Part shown: positions 1-6,221 of the stretch, piece after piece
How positions within the stretch are numbered: position 1 is the stretch's first letter
Layout of the letters: the number at the start of each line of letters is the position of its first letter
The notes under the pieces: generated by a model
Seen by the model: the letters and a program-made list of their open reading frames with translations, nothing else
Database searches by the model: none
What the model was told of the DNA's origin: nothing
Made by a program: the position numbers and the translations under genes
IMG/VR virus record: IMGVR_UViG_3300028600_000010
Location: 1 to 45,446 of that record
Origin: a virus
Length of the DNA: 45,446 nt
Reading direction: 5' to 3' (one strand)

Positions 1-144
1 CTCGCACTGGTAGACGACATGAACATAGGTGCCGCGCTGGTTTATCCCCCCGAACGTGCCGCTGTTTATGTTCAGCGTGTAAGTCTTGGCGCTGTCACCG
101 AAGTTGATGCCGGAGCCGAAGGCTTGCGAGAACGTCATGCTCTC
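1..144. repeat. Terminal redundancy, left copy
   Basis: These 144 bases repeat as 45301-45446. The only difference seen is two extra bases (AT) in the right copy, at about 45321. The right copy keeps the tail-fibre reading frame open and the left copy shifts it, so the left copy probably has an end-of-contig error. This is the pattern of a circular or circularly permuted genome cut open by an assembler. Confidence 0.9.
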
Positions 145-462
145 GGGCCAGATGTTGATCGAATTGAAGGGGTCAGGCGTCTGGAAGATTTTGATGGCGG
201 GGCTGCCGAGCGTGTCGCGCATCTTACCCATCAGGATACCGTCATCGATGCCGACCTGCATGATCGGCGTGCCGTCGTTCTCTTCGACCTCTAACAGGTT
301 CGCCCCGATGGGCGTGGCGTTGTCGCGGATGGTCAGCGCGCCGTTCGTGGCGTCCAGGGTGATTTCGGGCGAGGTCGAATTGTCGTAGGCGTACTGGAGT
401 GTGACGGTACTCGCCAGTTCATCCAGGCTGAGCCCGCCCCCCGTGGTGAGATGGCCCATCAT
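1..462 (-). CDS. Tail fibre-like protein, N-terminal part (gene continues at 45446)
   Basis: This is the 5' part of a leftward gene that crosses the contig junction. It starts with two ATG codons (462 and 459) and begins MMGHLTTGGGLSLDELAS. It reads in frame into the segment 45446-44496, giving about 422 residues once the duplicated end is removed. The chain is rich in short beta-type segments with D/N/G turns, like phage fibre and appendage proteins, but no named domain is recognised. The upstream coiled-coil gene ends only 8 bases before it, so it belongs to the late operon. The frame breaks near base 20 because of the 2-base difference between the terminal copies. Confidence 0.75.
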   Translation of the reverse strand, partial: MMGHLTTGGGLSLDELASTVTLQYAYDNSTSPEITLDATNGALTIRDNATPIGANLLEVEENDGTPIMQVGIDDGILMGKMRDTLGSPAIKIFQTPDPFNSINIWPESMTFSQAFGSGINFGDSAKTYTLNINSGTFGGINQRGTYVHVVYQCE

Positions 463-470
463 GGCCGGTG

Positions 471-998
471 CTACCCGACAGTGACGCGGATGGCCTTCAG
501 GCTCTTCAGGTCTTCCAGGATCGCGCCTATCCTGGCTTCCTTCTCCGAAGCCCGGCCTTCCGCCTTTTTCGCGGCATCCAGCTTCGATCTGGCCTCAGAA
601 AGCGCGTTCTGCGTTTCGTCCCTCTGGTTGTTCAGGGTTTCCTGCTGGAGAGCGAGCTGGCTGGTCCGCTGCCGGTGCTCGCCGTCCAGCTTCTTCTCCT
701 TTGCTTCCAACGCCTCGGTTTTGGCCGAGATCTCCCTGTAGGCCTCTTCGATGATCTGCTGCGCCTGCCTTTTGGCCTCTTCCACGGCCCTGTTGGCGTG
801 CATTTTGGCCGATTGGGCGCTTTTCAGCATTTCGTCGGCGGATTTGGCCTTCGTCAGCTCCTCGCGCTCCCTGGCGAGGGCCGATCTGGCGTCGGCCAAG
901 TCCTTCAGCAGCCTCTTGGCCTCTTCCGGCTTGTCCAGCAGGGCGGCGAGGTTGGCGGTGGGATCGGAAGCGCGGCCGGGCGCGGTTGCGGTCATCAT
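471..998 (-). CDS. Coiled-coil protein of the late operon
   Basis: The product is about 175 residues and almost entirely charged alpha-helix: long runs of A/E/K/R/Q heptads from about residue 20 to 165, with no cysteine and no membrane segment. A dimeric or trimeric coiled coil is very likely. It lies between a small unknown protein and the fibre gene, so a virion role such as an appendage shaft or an assembly factor is reasonable but inferred. AAGGAA precedes the tandem ATG ATG start; either could be used. The family is not recognised. Confidence 0.7.
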   Translation of the reverse strand: MMTATAPGRASDPTANLAALLDKPEEAKRLLKDLADARSALAREREELTKAKSADEMLKSAQSAKMHANRAVEEAKRQAQQIIEEAYREISAKTEALEAKEKKLDGEHRQRTSQLALQQETLNNQRDETQNALSEARSKLDAAKKAEGRASEKEARIGAILEDLKSLKAIRVTVG

Positions 999-1000
999 GG

Positions 1001-1306
1001 TCAGGTTCCTTCGATCACGGAGAGCACGGTGTCCTGCGACGGGATCTGGTGGATGCCCTTGAACACGGTGCCGTCGGCCGGCAGCCGCATGTTGCTTGTC
1101 GTTGCCGCGGGGCCGAGAACGTAGTGGCAGACGGCGTCCGCGTGCAGCTCGACGAAACAGGTTTCCTTGTGCAGCGTCAGGCTGGCGGACGTGCCGGTGA
1201 AGGCGACCGGCGTATCCTTGCCCGGCTCCTGGCCTGCCTCGACCGTGTGGCCGGATGCGTCCTCCGCCAATCTCGCGAACTGCCTAACGTAGAGATTTCC
1301 CGCCAT
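1001..1306 (-). CDS. Small late-operon protein of unknown function
   Basis: The product is about 101 residues, starts MAGNLYVRQFARLAED and is mostly beta-type with few charges. There is no signal peptide or membrane segment. A GGGAAG ribosome site precedes the ATG, which overlaps the upstream stop as TAATG. The size and the place before the coiled-coil and fibre genes would suit a small capsid- or tail-decorating protein, but that is inference. A G/T/A-rich middle and two cysteines (near residues 50 and 60) are the only other visible features. Confidence 0.65.
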   Translation of the reverse strand: MAGNLYVRQFARLAEDASGHTVEAGQEPGKDTPVAFTGTSASLTLHKETCFVELHADAVCHYVLGPAATTSNMRLPADGTVFKGIHQIPSQDTVLSVIEGT

Positions 1307-1461
1307 TATTTCTTCCCTTTTTTCCGTGGTTTCCTGGCGAAATCCCGCAAATCCTCGGGTTTCGCCGTACCGAAGGGTCGGGACTTGGATTTCCCGGCAC
1401 CCGCGCGCCTGCGGCCTAGCTCAGCGCCGGCAGCCTTGGCCTGTTTGCGTGTTCCAGGCAT
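1306..1461 (-). CDS. Very basic 51-residue protein
   Basis: A short leftward frame of 51 codons begins MPGTRKQAKAAGAELGRR and ends in a run of lysines. About a third of the residues are K or R, so it may bind nucleic acid or be disordered. Its ATG overlaps the upstream stop codon and its own stop overlaps the next start (TAATG), so it is locked into the operon by coupling on both sides. That coupling is the main evidence that it is a gene. Function unknown. Confidence 0.6.
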   Translation of the reverse strand: MPGTRKQAKAAGAELGRRRAGAGKSKSRPFGTAKPEDLRDFARKPRKKGKK

Positions 1462-1745
1462 CACTTCCTCTTGGATTGCGCTCGTTTCGGTTTGGTTTTG
1501 CCTCCACCGATCATTCTGATCTCGGCCTTCCTGACGAACTCCTCAGCCCGCAGTGAACCCACACACGGCAACAGCCTGAAGGCGATCTTCAGCCTCAAGG
1601 TGTTGACAGCATAGATGATTTTCTGCCTTGAGTGCCTGAAATAATATGGCTTTATCCGGTAGAACAGCCTGATCCAGCCGAAATAGCGATAAGACAGCCT
1701 GGACGGGCCACTCTCGGAATAGAAGGCCCAATTATAGAAGTTCAC
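1461..1745 (-). CDS. Basic aromatic-rich protein, unknown
   Basis: About 94 residues starting at GTG, which overlaps the upstream stop as GTGA. The N-terminal half is very rich in Y, F, W and R; the C-terminal tail is a lysine/arginine string. It may be a membrane-surface or nucleic-acid-associated small protein. No family is recognised. Coupling to both neighbours supports expression; composition unlike the flanking genes makes the call moderate. Confidence 0.5.
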   Translation of the reverse strand: MNFYNWAFYSESGPSRLSYRYFGWIRLFYRIKPYYFRHSRQKIIYAVNTLRLKIAFRLLPCVGSLRAEEFVRKAEIRMIGGGKTKPKRAQSKRK

Positions 1746-2059
1746 TGCCGCGAGTGCCTTTGCCAGGAGTAGGGCTGCCGTTTCACACGGTTTGTTTCAC
1801 GTGAAACATTTTTGGAATTGTTCAAGTTTTGCCTCCAAGCGGGTTGTTTTCGTTCACCGCTTGGGAAAGTAGGGCTGTAGCTGGTGTAGGGGCCGCTGTG
1901 CTGCTCCGTGCTCAGGTTGCCGTCGCAGTTGTAGGCCGTGTAGCCGCCCGTGGTGACGGACGAGCAGGCCCCCCCGGCGGGCCGCACCAGCAGAACCGCT
2001 ACGACACCAACGGCAGCCACAGCCATGATAAACCAGAGCGCTGCATCATGAGGCGCCAT
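1742..2059 (-). CDS. Small single-pass membrane or exported protein
   Basis: I choose the ATG at 2059, which shares one base with the upstream stop (TGATG). The product begins MAPHDAALWFIMAVAAVG. Residues 5-25 form one hydrophobic segment, followed by a short extracytoplasmic region with two cysteines and a polar, Q/N/R-rich tail. GGAC after the hydrophobic stretch does not fit a good lipobox. A role at the envelope (virion entry or lysis accessory) is possible but only inferred. Confidence 0.55.
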   Translation of the reverse strand: MAPHDAALWFIMAVAAVGVVAVLLVRPAGGACSSVTTGGYTAYNCDGNLSTEQHSGPYTSYSPTFPSGERKQPAWRQNLNNSKNVSRETNRVKRQPYSWQRHSRQ

Positions 2060-2229
2060 CACACCGGCCTTTCCCTCTTCCAATCCTCGCGCCGGTAGCG
2101 CTGCCCGCGCATTTGCATGAAGGCGTGGAGCACCTTCATCTCCTCGGTGTCATCCATGAGCCGAAACGCCATGAAGAGCAGCCAGTCGGCCAGCATGTCG
2201 CGCAGGTAGCCGATATTCCTACCCGCCAT
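2059..2229 (-). CDS. 56-residue protein of unknown function
   Basis: A short frame starting MAGRNIGYLRDMLADWLLF, amphipathic in its first half and strongly basic at its C terminus. Its ATG lies just inside the end of the upstream RHH gene and its stop overlaps the next ATG (TGATG), so it fits the tightly coupled series. No family recognised. Confidence 0.5.
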   Translation of the reverse strand: MAGRNIGYLRDMLADWLLFMAFRLMDDTEEMKVLHAFMQMRGQRYRREDWKRERPV

Positions 2230-2398
2230 CGCCATCCTCGGCCGGCGGCTCCCGCTCGACGCTCAGGCTATTTTCGTAGGCTGCATCGTAAATTAACCGC
2301 TCGATTGTCTTCGTCCGCGTCAGCCCCCATCGCTCGGCGAGGGACGCCAGCAGCGCCAGCGTCTCCTCGCTAAAGCGGAAATTAACCGTCTTCTTCAA
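2219..2398 (-). CDS. RHH-type DNA-binding protein (second copy)
   Basis: I place the start at the TTG at 2398, which overlaps the upstream stop as TTGA; a GGAG site lies about a dozen bases before. The 59-residue product starts (M)KKTVNFRFSEETLALL. It has the beta-strand plus two-helix pattern of Arc/CopG-like repressors, then an acidic tail. Its core aligns residue by residue with the RHH protein at 2638-3015 (K-K, FR-S-E, LA-W, TRT, IE, L), so the two are paralogues in one operon. Probably a DNA-binding regulator of the late promoter; target inferred. Confidence 0.7.
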   Translation of the reverse strand: MKKTVNFRFSEETLALLASLAERWGLTRTKTIERLIYDAAYENSLSVEREPPAEDGDGG

Positions 2399-2574
2399 CG
2401 GCTGCAATCGCTCCGAACCGCATAGGAATCGGCATCGCAATCAGGCCCCGCCGACGGCTCGTAAGCCTCATACTGCGCCGGCTTGAAATGCTCCACAAGC
2501 TCCGGGTGATTGTAAATCTGCCCGCCCTGCATCACGGCGATCACACCAAACAAAATACCAATCATCGTACCCAT
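2395..2574 (-). CDS. Small membrane-anchored protein
   Basis: The ATG at 2574 is preceded by AGGAG at good spacing, so I prefer it to longer starts. The 59-residue product begins MGTMIGILFGVIAVMQGG, one N-terminal hydrophobic helix, followed by a polar acidic region with two late cysteines. It sits between two RHH regulator genes. Function unknown. Confidence 0.55.
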   Translation of the reverse strand: MGTMIGILFGVIAVMQGGQIYNHPELVEHFKPAQYEAYEPSAGPDCDADSYAVRSDCSR

Positions 2575-2637
2575 GTCGCTTCTCCTGTCATGAACGATAA
2601 AGGACAATGTAGGTGCGCGCGTGCGCAGTGTCAAGGG

Positions 2638-3015
2638 CTACTTCTTCCACTTCGCCTTCGGGATTGGCTGAACTCGCACCACGCTCCCACGCGGGGCCGG
2701 CGTCACCTTGGGCCTGTCTGCGACAACAGCCGCAACCTTCTTGGGATCATTGGGGAGAATCTTGGGCGACAAATTATCAAGAGCAGCGCTGATTTCCGAT
2801 TCCGACGACTGAACCACATCTTCAATCTCGTCGAACTCTTCCACACTGAGCCGCGAGTCAATCCCCTCTTCGGCTGCAACCTTCCATGCCTTGGGCACCC
2901 TCTCACGTAACATTTCCTCAATTACATGCGTCCGCGTGCAATCCCACTTTCGCGCCAAAACCTTCAGCGCAAAATGCGCCTCCATCGATAAACGGAAACC
3001 AATGTCCTTTTTCAT
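2638..3015 (-). CDS. RHH-type repressor, first gene of the late operon
   Basis: The 125-residue protein begins MKKDIGFRLSMEAHFALKVL. Residues 1-45 fit the ribbon-helix-helix fold of Arc/CopG-like repressors, with TRTHVIEEML as the second helix. The remaining ~80 residues are acidic, then proline- and basic-rich, ending KWKK, and may carry partner or oligomer contacts. The start has AGGAG nine bases upstream. The gene lies directly behind a strong leftward promoter packed with AGCGCT palindromes, one of which overlaps its ribosome site. Autoregulation is the natural reading, and since the late genes follow in the same direction it may time late expression. Confidence 0.8.
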   Translation of the reverse strand: MKKDIGFRLSMEAHFALKVLARKWDCTRTHVIEEMLRERVPKAWKVAAEEGIDSRLSVEEFDEIEDVVQSSESEISAALDNLSPKILPNDPKKVAAVVADRPKVTPAPRGSVVRVQPIPKAKWKK

Positions 3016-3019
3016 GTAT

Positions 3020-3094
3020 GAGCGCTCCTGTACTCGTGCATTGGAGCGCTAGACTACCCAAGTGCTGGAGCGCTGTCAAGAGCGCTGGAGCGCA
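3020..3094 (-). promoter_or_regulatory. Late leftward promoter with an AGCGCT operator array
   Basis: On the minus strand TTGACA (3079-3074) is separated by 17 bases from TAGTCT (3056-3051), a near-ideal sigma70 promoter. The palindrome AGCGCT occurs at 3021, 3045, 3069 and 3081, with near-copies at 3061 (AGTGCT) and 3089 (AGCGCA). The 24, 24 and 12 base spacing puts sites upstream of -35, in the spacer, just after -10 and over the ribosome site. Such repeated short palindromes are typical RHH operators, and the first gene encodes an RHH protein. Confidence 0.8.
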
Positions 3095-3245
3095 CGAGCA
3101 GGCTTCGATTTGCGCCGGAGTTATGGTGGGCACATGCGCTAGCGCGAACGCCCCCGAGGGGGGGTGCCCCGGCCCCTCTCCACCACGAAACAATCTTGCG
3201 CATTTCCCATAATAGATATTCTGCGCGATTGTCAGCCCAATGATA
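3095..3245. other. Leader region with GC hairpins and a palindrome
   Basis: No gene is seen. Bases 3150-3178 hold runs of C and G that can form strong hairpins but lack a T-run for an intrinsic terminator on either strand. At 3236-3253 lies CCCAATGATATCAATGGG, an almost perfect palindrome overlapping the end of the small terminase gene. It could be a protein-binding site. Confidence 0.4.
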
Positions 3246-3779
3246 TCAATGGGTTAGCTTGCTACCAGGATTATGCGTGGCGCCAGTGTCGCTTTCAGGC
3301 AAGCCTAGGCGTTCCCCAAGCTGCTTGGCAAGCGCGGGATCAACTTTCCCAATGGCCGCAAGGGCTTGCAGCACGTCCGCCTGACCCGTGTCCGTTTTAA
3401 TTTGGTCAACGTAAAGGCCGTTTGCCCTTCCCTTCAGCTCCTCGGCCTTTATGCTTGCCCCATAAGCCCCTGCCTGCCGTGCTTCTTGCTTGAGGCTTTC
3501 CAATTCAGCAGTATGTCCTTCAAGGGTTACAGCAGTGTGTGTGAGGCAGTGTAGACGTGCTTGGGCAAGCCATATGGCCACCTTATCGTTGGACTTGACC
3601 AGTGAGGCTTGCACCCAAAGTGTCTCTGGAGACATGCTCTCAGCGTCGTAGGCGGCCCTGTAGGCATCGCTGGCCGTCATGCCTTGCAGGATGCCTTGCA
3701 CGAAGGCGAGCTGTTTGGGCGTGAGGTCTGGAAGCTCTTCGCTATCAGTCCGTTGCGGGCGCTTGGTTTCTCTGGACAT
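3246..3779 (-). CDS. Terminase small subunit
   Basis: The 177-residue protein has the N-terminal pattern LTPKQLAFVQGILQGMTASD followed by AYRAAY, the helix-turn-helix signature of the phage small terminase family (Terminase_2-like). This subunit binds the packaging site on DNA and hands it to the large subunit. A charged, probably helical middle (residues 85-135) suits oligomerisation. It is not beside the large subunit gene (38054-39484) but lies about 10 kb upstream of it along the leftward direction on the circle. Its start overlaps the end of the XRE repressor gene by 35 bases, so the two are co-expressed. Confidence 0.85.
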   Translation of the reverse strand: MSRETKRPQRTDSEELPDLTPKQLAFVQGILQGMTASDAYRAAYDAESMSPETLWVQASLVKSNDKVAIWLAQARLHCLTHTAVTLEGHTAELESLKQEARQAGAYGASIKAEELKGRANGLYVDQIKTDTGQADVLQALAAIGKVDPALAKQLGERLGLPESDTGATHNPGSKLTH

Positions 3780-3936
3780 GTTCCAACTGTTTGCAGGCTA
3801 GCGCGACAACGCGCGGGATTTCGTGTCCAGCTTCGTAATACTGGATCTGGCGTGTGGACATGTCTAGCTGCCTGGCAAGCCTGGCCTGGCTCAAGCCTAG
3901 CGCGCGGCGCAATGCCCTCATGTCCTTCCTATCCAT
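3745..3936 (-). CDS. XRE-family (Cro/CI-like) repressor
   Basis: From the ATG at 3936 the product is 63 residues; an upstream ATG at 3954 would add six. MRALRRALGLSQARLARQLD and MSTRQIQYYEAG form the classic five-helix XRE DNA-binding fold, with no C-terminal dimer or cleavage domain, as in Cro. It reads away from the rightward promoter at 3989-4017, which contains two copies of AATGATTGCG. It is the likely regulator of that switch and, by overlap, is co-transcribed with the small terminase gene. No clear ribosome site is seen. Confidence 0.8.
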   Translation of the reverse strand: MDRKDMRALRRALGLSQARLARQLDMSTRQIQYYEAGHEIPRVVALACKQLEHVQRNQAPATD

Positions 3937-3967
3937 ATGCCTAATATGGCACATCTGTAAAAAAATG

Positions 3968-4017
3968 CAATGATTGCGTAATTAGCTGTTGACGAAATGA
4001 TTGCGCGTCCCTATCTT
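3968..4017 (+). promoter_or_regulatory. Early rightward promoter with repressor sites
   Basis: TTGACG (3989-3994), a 17-base spacer and TATCTT (4012-4017) form a sigma70-like promoter into the early genes. AATGATTGCG occurs twice (3969-3978 and 3996-4005). The first lies in GCAATGATTGC, a palindrome around one base, and the second sits in the promoter spacer where a bound repressor would block polymerase. The XRE gene next door is the likely partner. Confidence 0.7.
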
Positions 4018-4076
4018 ATCCATAGGCGCTCTGGCCACCCGATCGGGAACCCACCGTAAAGCAAAGCTTGTGGCAT

Positions 4077-4090
4077 GAATGAGCCCACTA
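4077..4090 (+). repeat. Early-gene leader motif, copy 1
   Basis: GAATGAGCCCACTA lies 17 bases before the start codon of the first early gene. The same motif precedes the next three genes at a similar distance (4366, 4748 and 5461). Confidence 0.7.
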
Positions 4091-4106
4091 GAAAACGGAG
4101 ATTGTT

Positions 4107-4310
4107 ATGGAATGCTATTATTGCGGATCAACCGCTTGCCCGGCAGTCGCAACGAATGAGCGTAACGATTGCTTGCATTGCTCCGACGCGGCCATAGAGC
4201 ACGAGACCGGCGTCCTTTTGTACGAGAACGGAAGCCCGGCGCCAGCATCCAACGCCAGCCCCAATCTTAGAAAAGGCTGGCACGACGCGGCCATGCACTA
4301 TTCGCGTTGA
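4107..4310 (+). CDS. Small CxxC zinc-binding-like protein
   Basis: The 67-residue protein has two CxxC pairs, CYYCGS near the N terminus and CLHC near residue 23, a likely small zinc ribbon. GGAG precedes the ATG. It is the first gene after the early rightward promoter and is followed directly by an intrinsic terminator. No family recognised. Confidence 0.65.
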   Translation: MECYYCGSTACPAVATNERNDCLHCSDAAIEHETGVLLYENGSPAPASNASPNLRKGWHDAAMHYSR

Positions 4311-4316
4311 ACAACT

Positions 4317-4338
4317 AGCCCCTTCCTAGGGGCTTTTT
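4317..4338 (+). terminator. Intrinsic terminator
   Basis: A stem AGCCCC/GGGGCT with a six-base loop is followed by TTTTT. It closes the first early gene and precedes another leader motif. Confidence 0.8.
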
Positions 4339-4365
4339 CATGCCACAAGCACGATGCTTGGGTTT

Positions 4366-4379
4366 GAATGAGCCCACTA
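4366..4379 (+). repeat. Early-gene leader motif, copy 2
   Basis: An exact second copy of GAATGAGCCCACTA, 17 bases before the ATG at 4396. Confidence 0.7.
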
Positions 4380-4395
4380 AAATGGAGTGCATTCA

Positions 4396-4689
4396 ATGCC
4401 TTACACTTTTGAGAATGACGCGGAATTGCTGTTTGATAGCAATCGTGGCGTTTACATCCCGCAAAACTTCGCCGAAGAAATGAAACGCGAATGCGTTGCG
4501 GGCGTTGATGACGAAACCTGGAAAACTCTCGAAGCCGGCCCAGACCATGAGTGGTATTGGGATGCCTGGATGGATGTTACCGACAACGCAGAAATCACAG
4601 AGCCGTCAACCGGCATGAAATACTATCTCTATCAAGACGGCGACGTTTGGCTTGTGCCAATCGGATGTGACATACCCGAAGATTTCTAA
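4396..4689 (+). CDS. Conserved-type early phage protein, unknown function
   Basis: I use the ATG at 4396, with TGGAG about eight bases upstream. The 97-residue acidic product contains WYWDAWMDVTDNAEI and ends with YYLYQDGDVWLVPIG, a pattern I recall from small phage and plasmid hypothetical proteins. No catalytic motif or membrane segment is seen. It is flanked by its own leader motif and terminator, so it can be expressed as a single-gene unit. Confidence 0.7.
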   Translation: MPYTFENDAELLFDSNRGVYIPQNFAEEMKRECVAGVDDETWKTLEAGPDHEWYWDAWMDVTDNAEITEPSTGMKYYLYQDGDVWLVPIGCDIPEDF

Positions 4690-4695
4690 CCTTGC

Positions 4696-4717
4696 GCCCG
4701 CACCTAGCGGGCTTTTT
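4696..4717 (+). terminator. Intrinsic terminator
   Basis: A stem GCCCGC/GCGGGC with a five-base loop is followed by TTTTT, right after the preceding gene. Confidence 0.8.
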
Positions 4718-4747
4718 CAAGCTCAAGCATCGTACGGTGTAGTGTTC

Positions 4748-4761
4748 AGATGAGCCCACTA
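4748..4761 (+). repeat. Early-gene leader motif, copy 3
   Basis: CAGATGAGCCCACTA is the third copy, with ATGAGCCCACTA fully conserved. The ATG at 4775 follows 13 bases later. Confidence 0.65.
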
Positions 4762-4774
4762 AGGAGTATGGATC

Positions 4775-5410
4775 ATGAGAACGCAACAGGTTGAAGTCTA
4801 CTCGTTTGACGACTTGGACGACAATGGCAAAGAGAACGCTCGGCAATGGTGGCGTGAATGTGAAAACGCTGAAAGCCCTGAAATCGACAATGTGGCAGAC
4901 GATTTCGAGGCAATTGCCACCATTCTCGGTATCACCTTCGAACAACGCCATATCCCGCTTATGAACGGCAAAACCCGCGCAGAGCCGTGCATTTGGTATA
5001 GCGGGTTTAGCTCGCAAGGCGACGGCGCGTGCTTCGAAGGCAATTACTACTACGCCAAAGGCGCGGCCAAGGCTATCCGCGAATACGCGCCACAAGACAA
5101 GACGTTGCACCAAATCGCCGACGATCTACAGGCTATCCAACGGCCGGCATTCTACAAGCTCTGCGCCACAACGCGCCATAGCGGCCACTACTACCATGCC
5201 GGCTGCATGAGCGTCACAGTCGAGCACGATAGCGACCGCTGGCCTACGGACGACGAACAAGAGGCTATCACGGAAGCCTTGCGGGACTTTGCCAACTGGA
5301 TCTACGGCCAGTTGGAAGCTGAATACGAGTACCGCATGTCGGATGAAAACGTTGACGAGTCGATACGCTGCAACGAATACGAATTCAGCGCAAATGGATC
5401 AATCTTCTAA
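4775..5410 (+). CDS. Conserved phage protein of the 'antitoxin of TA stability system' type
   Basis: The 211-residue protein begins MRTQQVEVYSFDDLDDNGKE. It carries WYSGFSSQGDGACFEGNYYY, then a GHYYHAGCM stretch and a C-terminal WIYGQLEAEYEYRMSDE block. This order matches a widespread phage/plasmid family often labelled as an antitoxin of a toxin-antitoxin stability system. That label is recalled, not tested, and its biochemistry is unclear to me. AAGGAG precedes the ATG. A UUCG-looped terminator follows at once, so it is another single-gene early unit. Confidence 0.75.
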   Translation: MRTQQVEVYSFDDLDDNGKENARQWWRECENAESPEIDNVADDFEAIATILGITFEQRHIPLMNGKTRAEPCIWYSGFSSQGDGACFEGNYYYAKGAAKAIREYAPQDKTLHQIADDLQAIQRPAFYKLCATTRHSGHYYHAGCMSVTVEHDSDRWPTDDEQEAITEALRDFANWIYGQLEAEYEYRMSDENVDESIRCNEYEFSANGSIF

Positions 5411-5413
5411 CCT

Positions 5414-5431
5414 AAGCCCTTCGGGGCTTTT
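5414..5431 (+). terminator. Intrinsic terminator with UUCG loop
   Basis: AGCCC-TTCG-GGGCT followed by TTTT, an exceptionally stable tetraloop hairpin directly after the preceding stop codon. Confidence 0.8.
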
Positions 5432-5460
5432 CTGAACACTGCACCGCACAGCTTAGGCTT

Positions 5461-5474
5461 GAATGAGCCCACCT
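5461..5474 (+). repeat. Early-gene leader motif, copy 4
   Basis: GAATGAGCCCACCT is the fourth copy, with one extra C before CTA. The ATG at 5491 follows 16 bases later. Confidence 0.65.
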
Positions 5475-5490
5475 AGCATTGGAGATTGTT

Positions 5491-5790
5491 ATGTTTACAC
5501 CAGGACCATGGAAGTATGAGGCCACGACGAAAACACTTCGCAGCGACCCCGCAAACTATTGGCTCGCGTCAATGGATAGCTGGGATGGCGCAGTAGATAA
5601 TGAGGCAAACGCCAAGCTCATGGCCTCCGCGCCCGATTTGCTGACGGCGCTAGATAGACTGGCGCGCGCAGCCGAGCACCGCGAAAATACGATGGGCGAC
5701 CCGATGCGCCTGATCGAGGTGCAAGCCGAACTCAGGGAAGCCACCAAACAAGCCCGTGCCACCATAGCTAAAGGAACCTCGCCCCGCTAA
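5491..5790 (+). CDS. TPGPW-family small phage protein
   Basis: The ATG at 5491 has GGAG upstream and gives a 99-residue protein. It starts MFTPGPWKYE and contains ANAKLMASAPDLLTALDRL, both hallmarks of a very common small phage family of unknown function. A second, more divergent member is at 17205-17618. The coding end carries the first half of the terminator stem that follows. Confidence 0.8.
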   Translation: MFTPGPWKYEATTKTLRSDPANYWLASMDSWDGAVDNEANAKLMASAPDLLTALDRLARAAEHRENTMGDPMRLIEVQAELREATKQARATIAKGTSPR

Positions 5791-5800
5791 GGGGCTTTTT
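5781..5800 (+). terminator. Intrinsic terminator overlapping a stop codon
   Basis: GCCCC, loop GCTAA, GGGGC, then TTTTT. The stop codon of the preceding gene lies in the loop, so translation to the end could affect folding. Confidence 0.75.
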
Positions 5801-5857
5801 CAAGCCTAAGCGCTTTGCCCCTTGATGTGCTCACTTTGGAAATAGGAGTTAAATCAA

Positions 5858-6145
5858 ATGACTACGCCAGTTATCTTTCGTCGCTTCAAAGAAGGCGATA
5901 TCTTGGCACTGTTTCCCGCCGAGCCCGCCGATACAGCCGGTTTCTTTTGTGGCTCCTACGCGCATATCGGCCAGCATAGCGGCGCTGACTACAACGCCAT
6001 GATCGCACAGTCCAAGCCCGCGACACCCGTCGAGTATGCCGATCTGAAAGTCGAGCTTGAAAACATCGGCTATGACGATCTCAAGGTATACAGGCGCTCA
6101 ACTCCGCAAATCCGCGAACAGTTTCTCGCGGAACTTCGGCGCTAA
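5858..6145 (+). CDS. Small conserved-type phage protein, unknown
   Basis: The 95-residue protein contains FRRFKEGDILALFPAEPAD, CGSYAHIGQHSGADY and a C-terminal LRRSTP-like region, as seen in small early proteins of many phages. A TAGGAG site precedes the ATG. The upstream leader shares CACTTTGGAA-TAGGAG with the next gene's leader, a second variant of the early leader module. No enzymatic motif. Confidence 0.7.
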   Translation: MTTPVIFRRFKEGDILALFPAEPADTAGFFCGSYAHIGQHSGADYNAMIAQSKPATPVEYADLKVELENIGYDDLKVYRRSTPQIREQFLAELRR

Positions 6146-6151
6146 CCCTAC

Positions 6152-6177
6152 CGTGCCTCACCAGCAATGGTGAGCAC
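6152..6177 (+). other. Intergenic hairpin
   Basis: GTGCCTCACC and GGTGAGCAC can pair around a six-base loop. There is no T-run, so it is not a standard terminator; it may protect the 3' end or act as an operator. Confidence 0.45.
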
Positions 6178-6221
6178 GTCTGGGGGCAAAGCTGAACCAC
6201 TTTGGAATAGGAGCAAGATCA

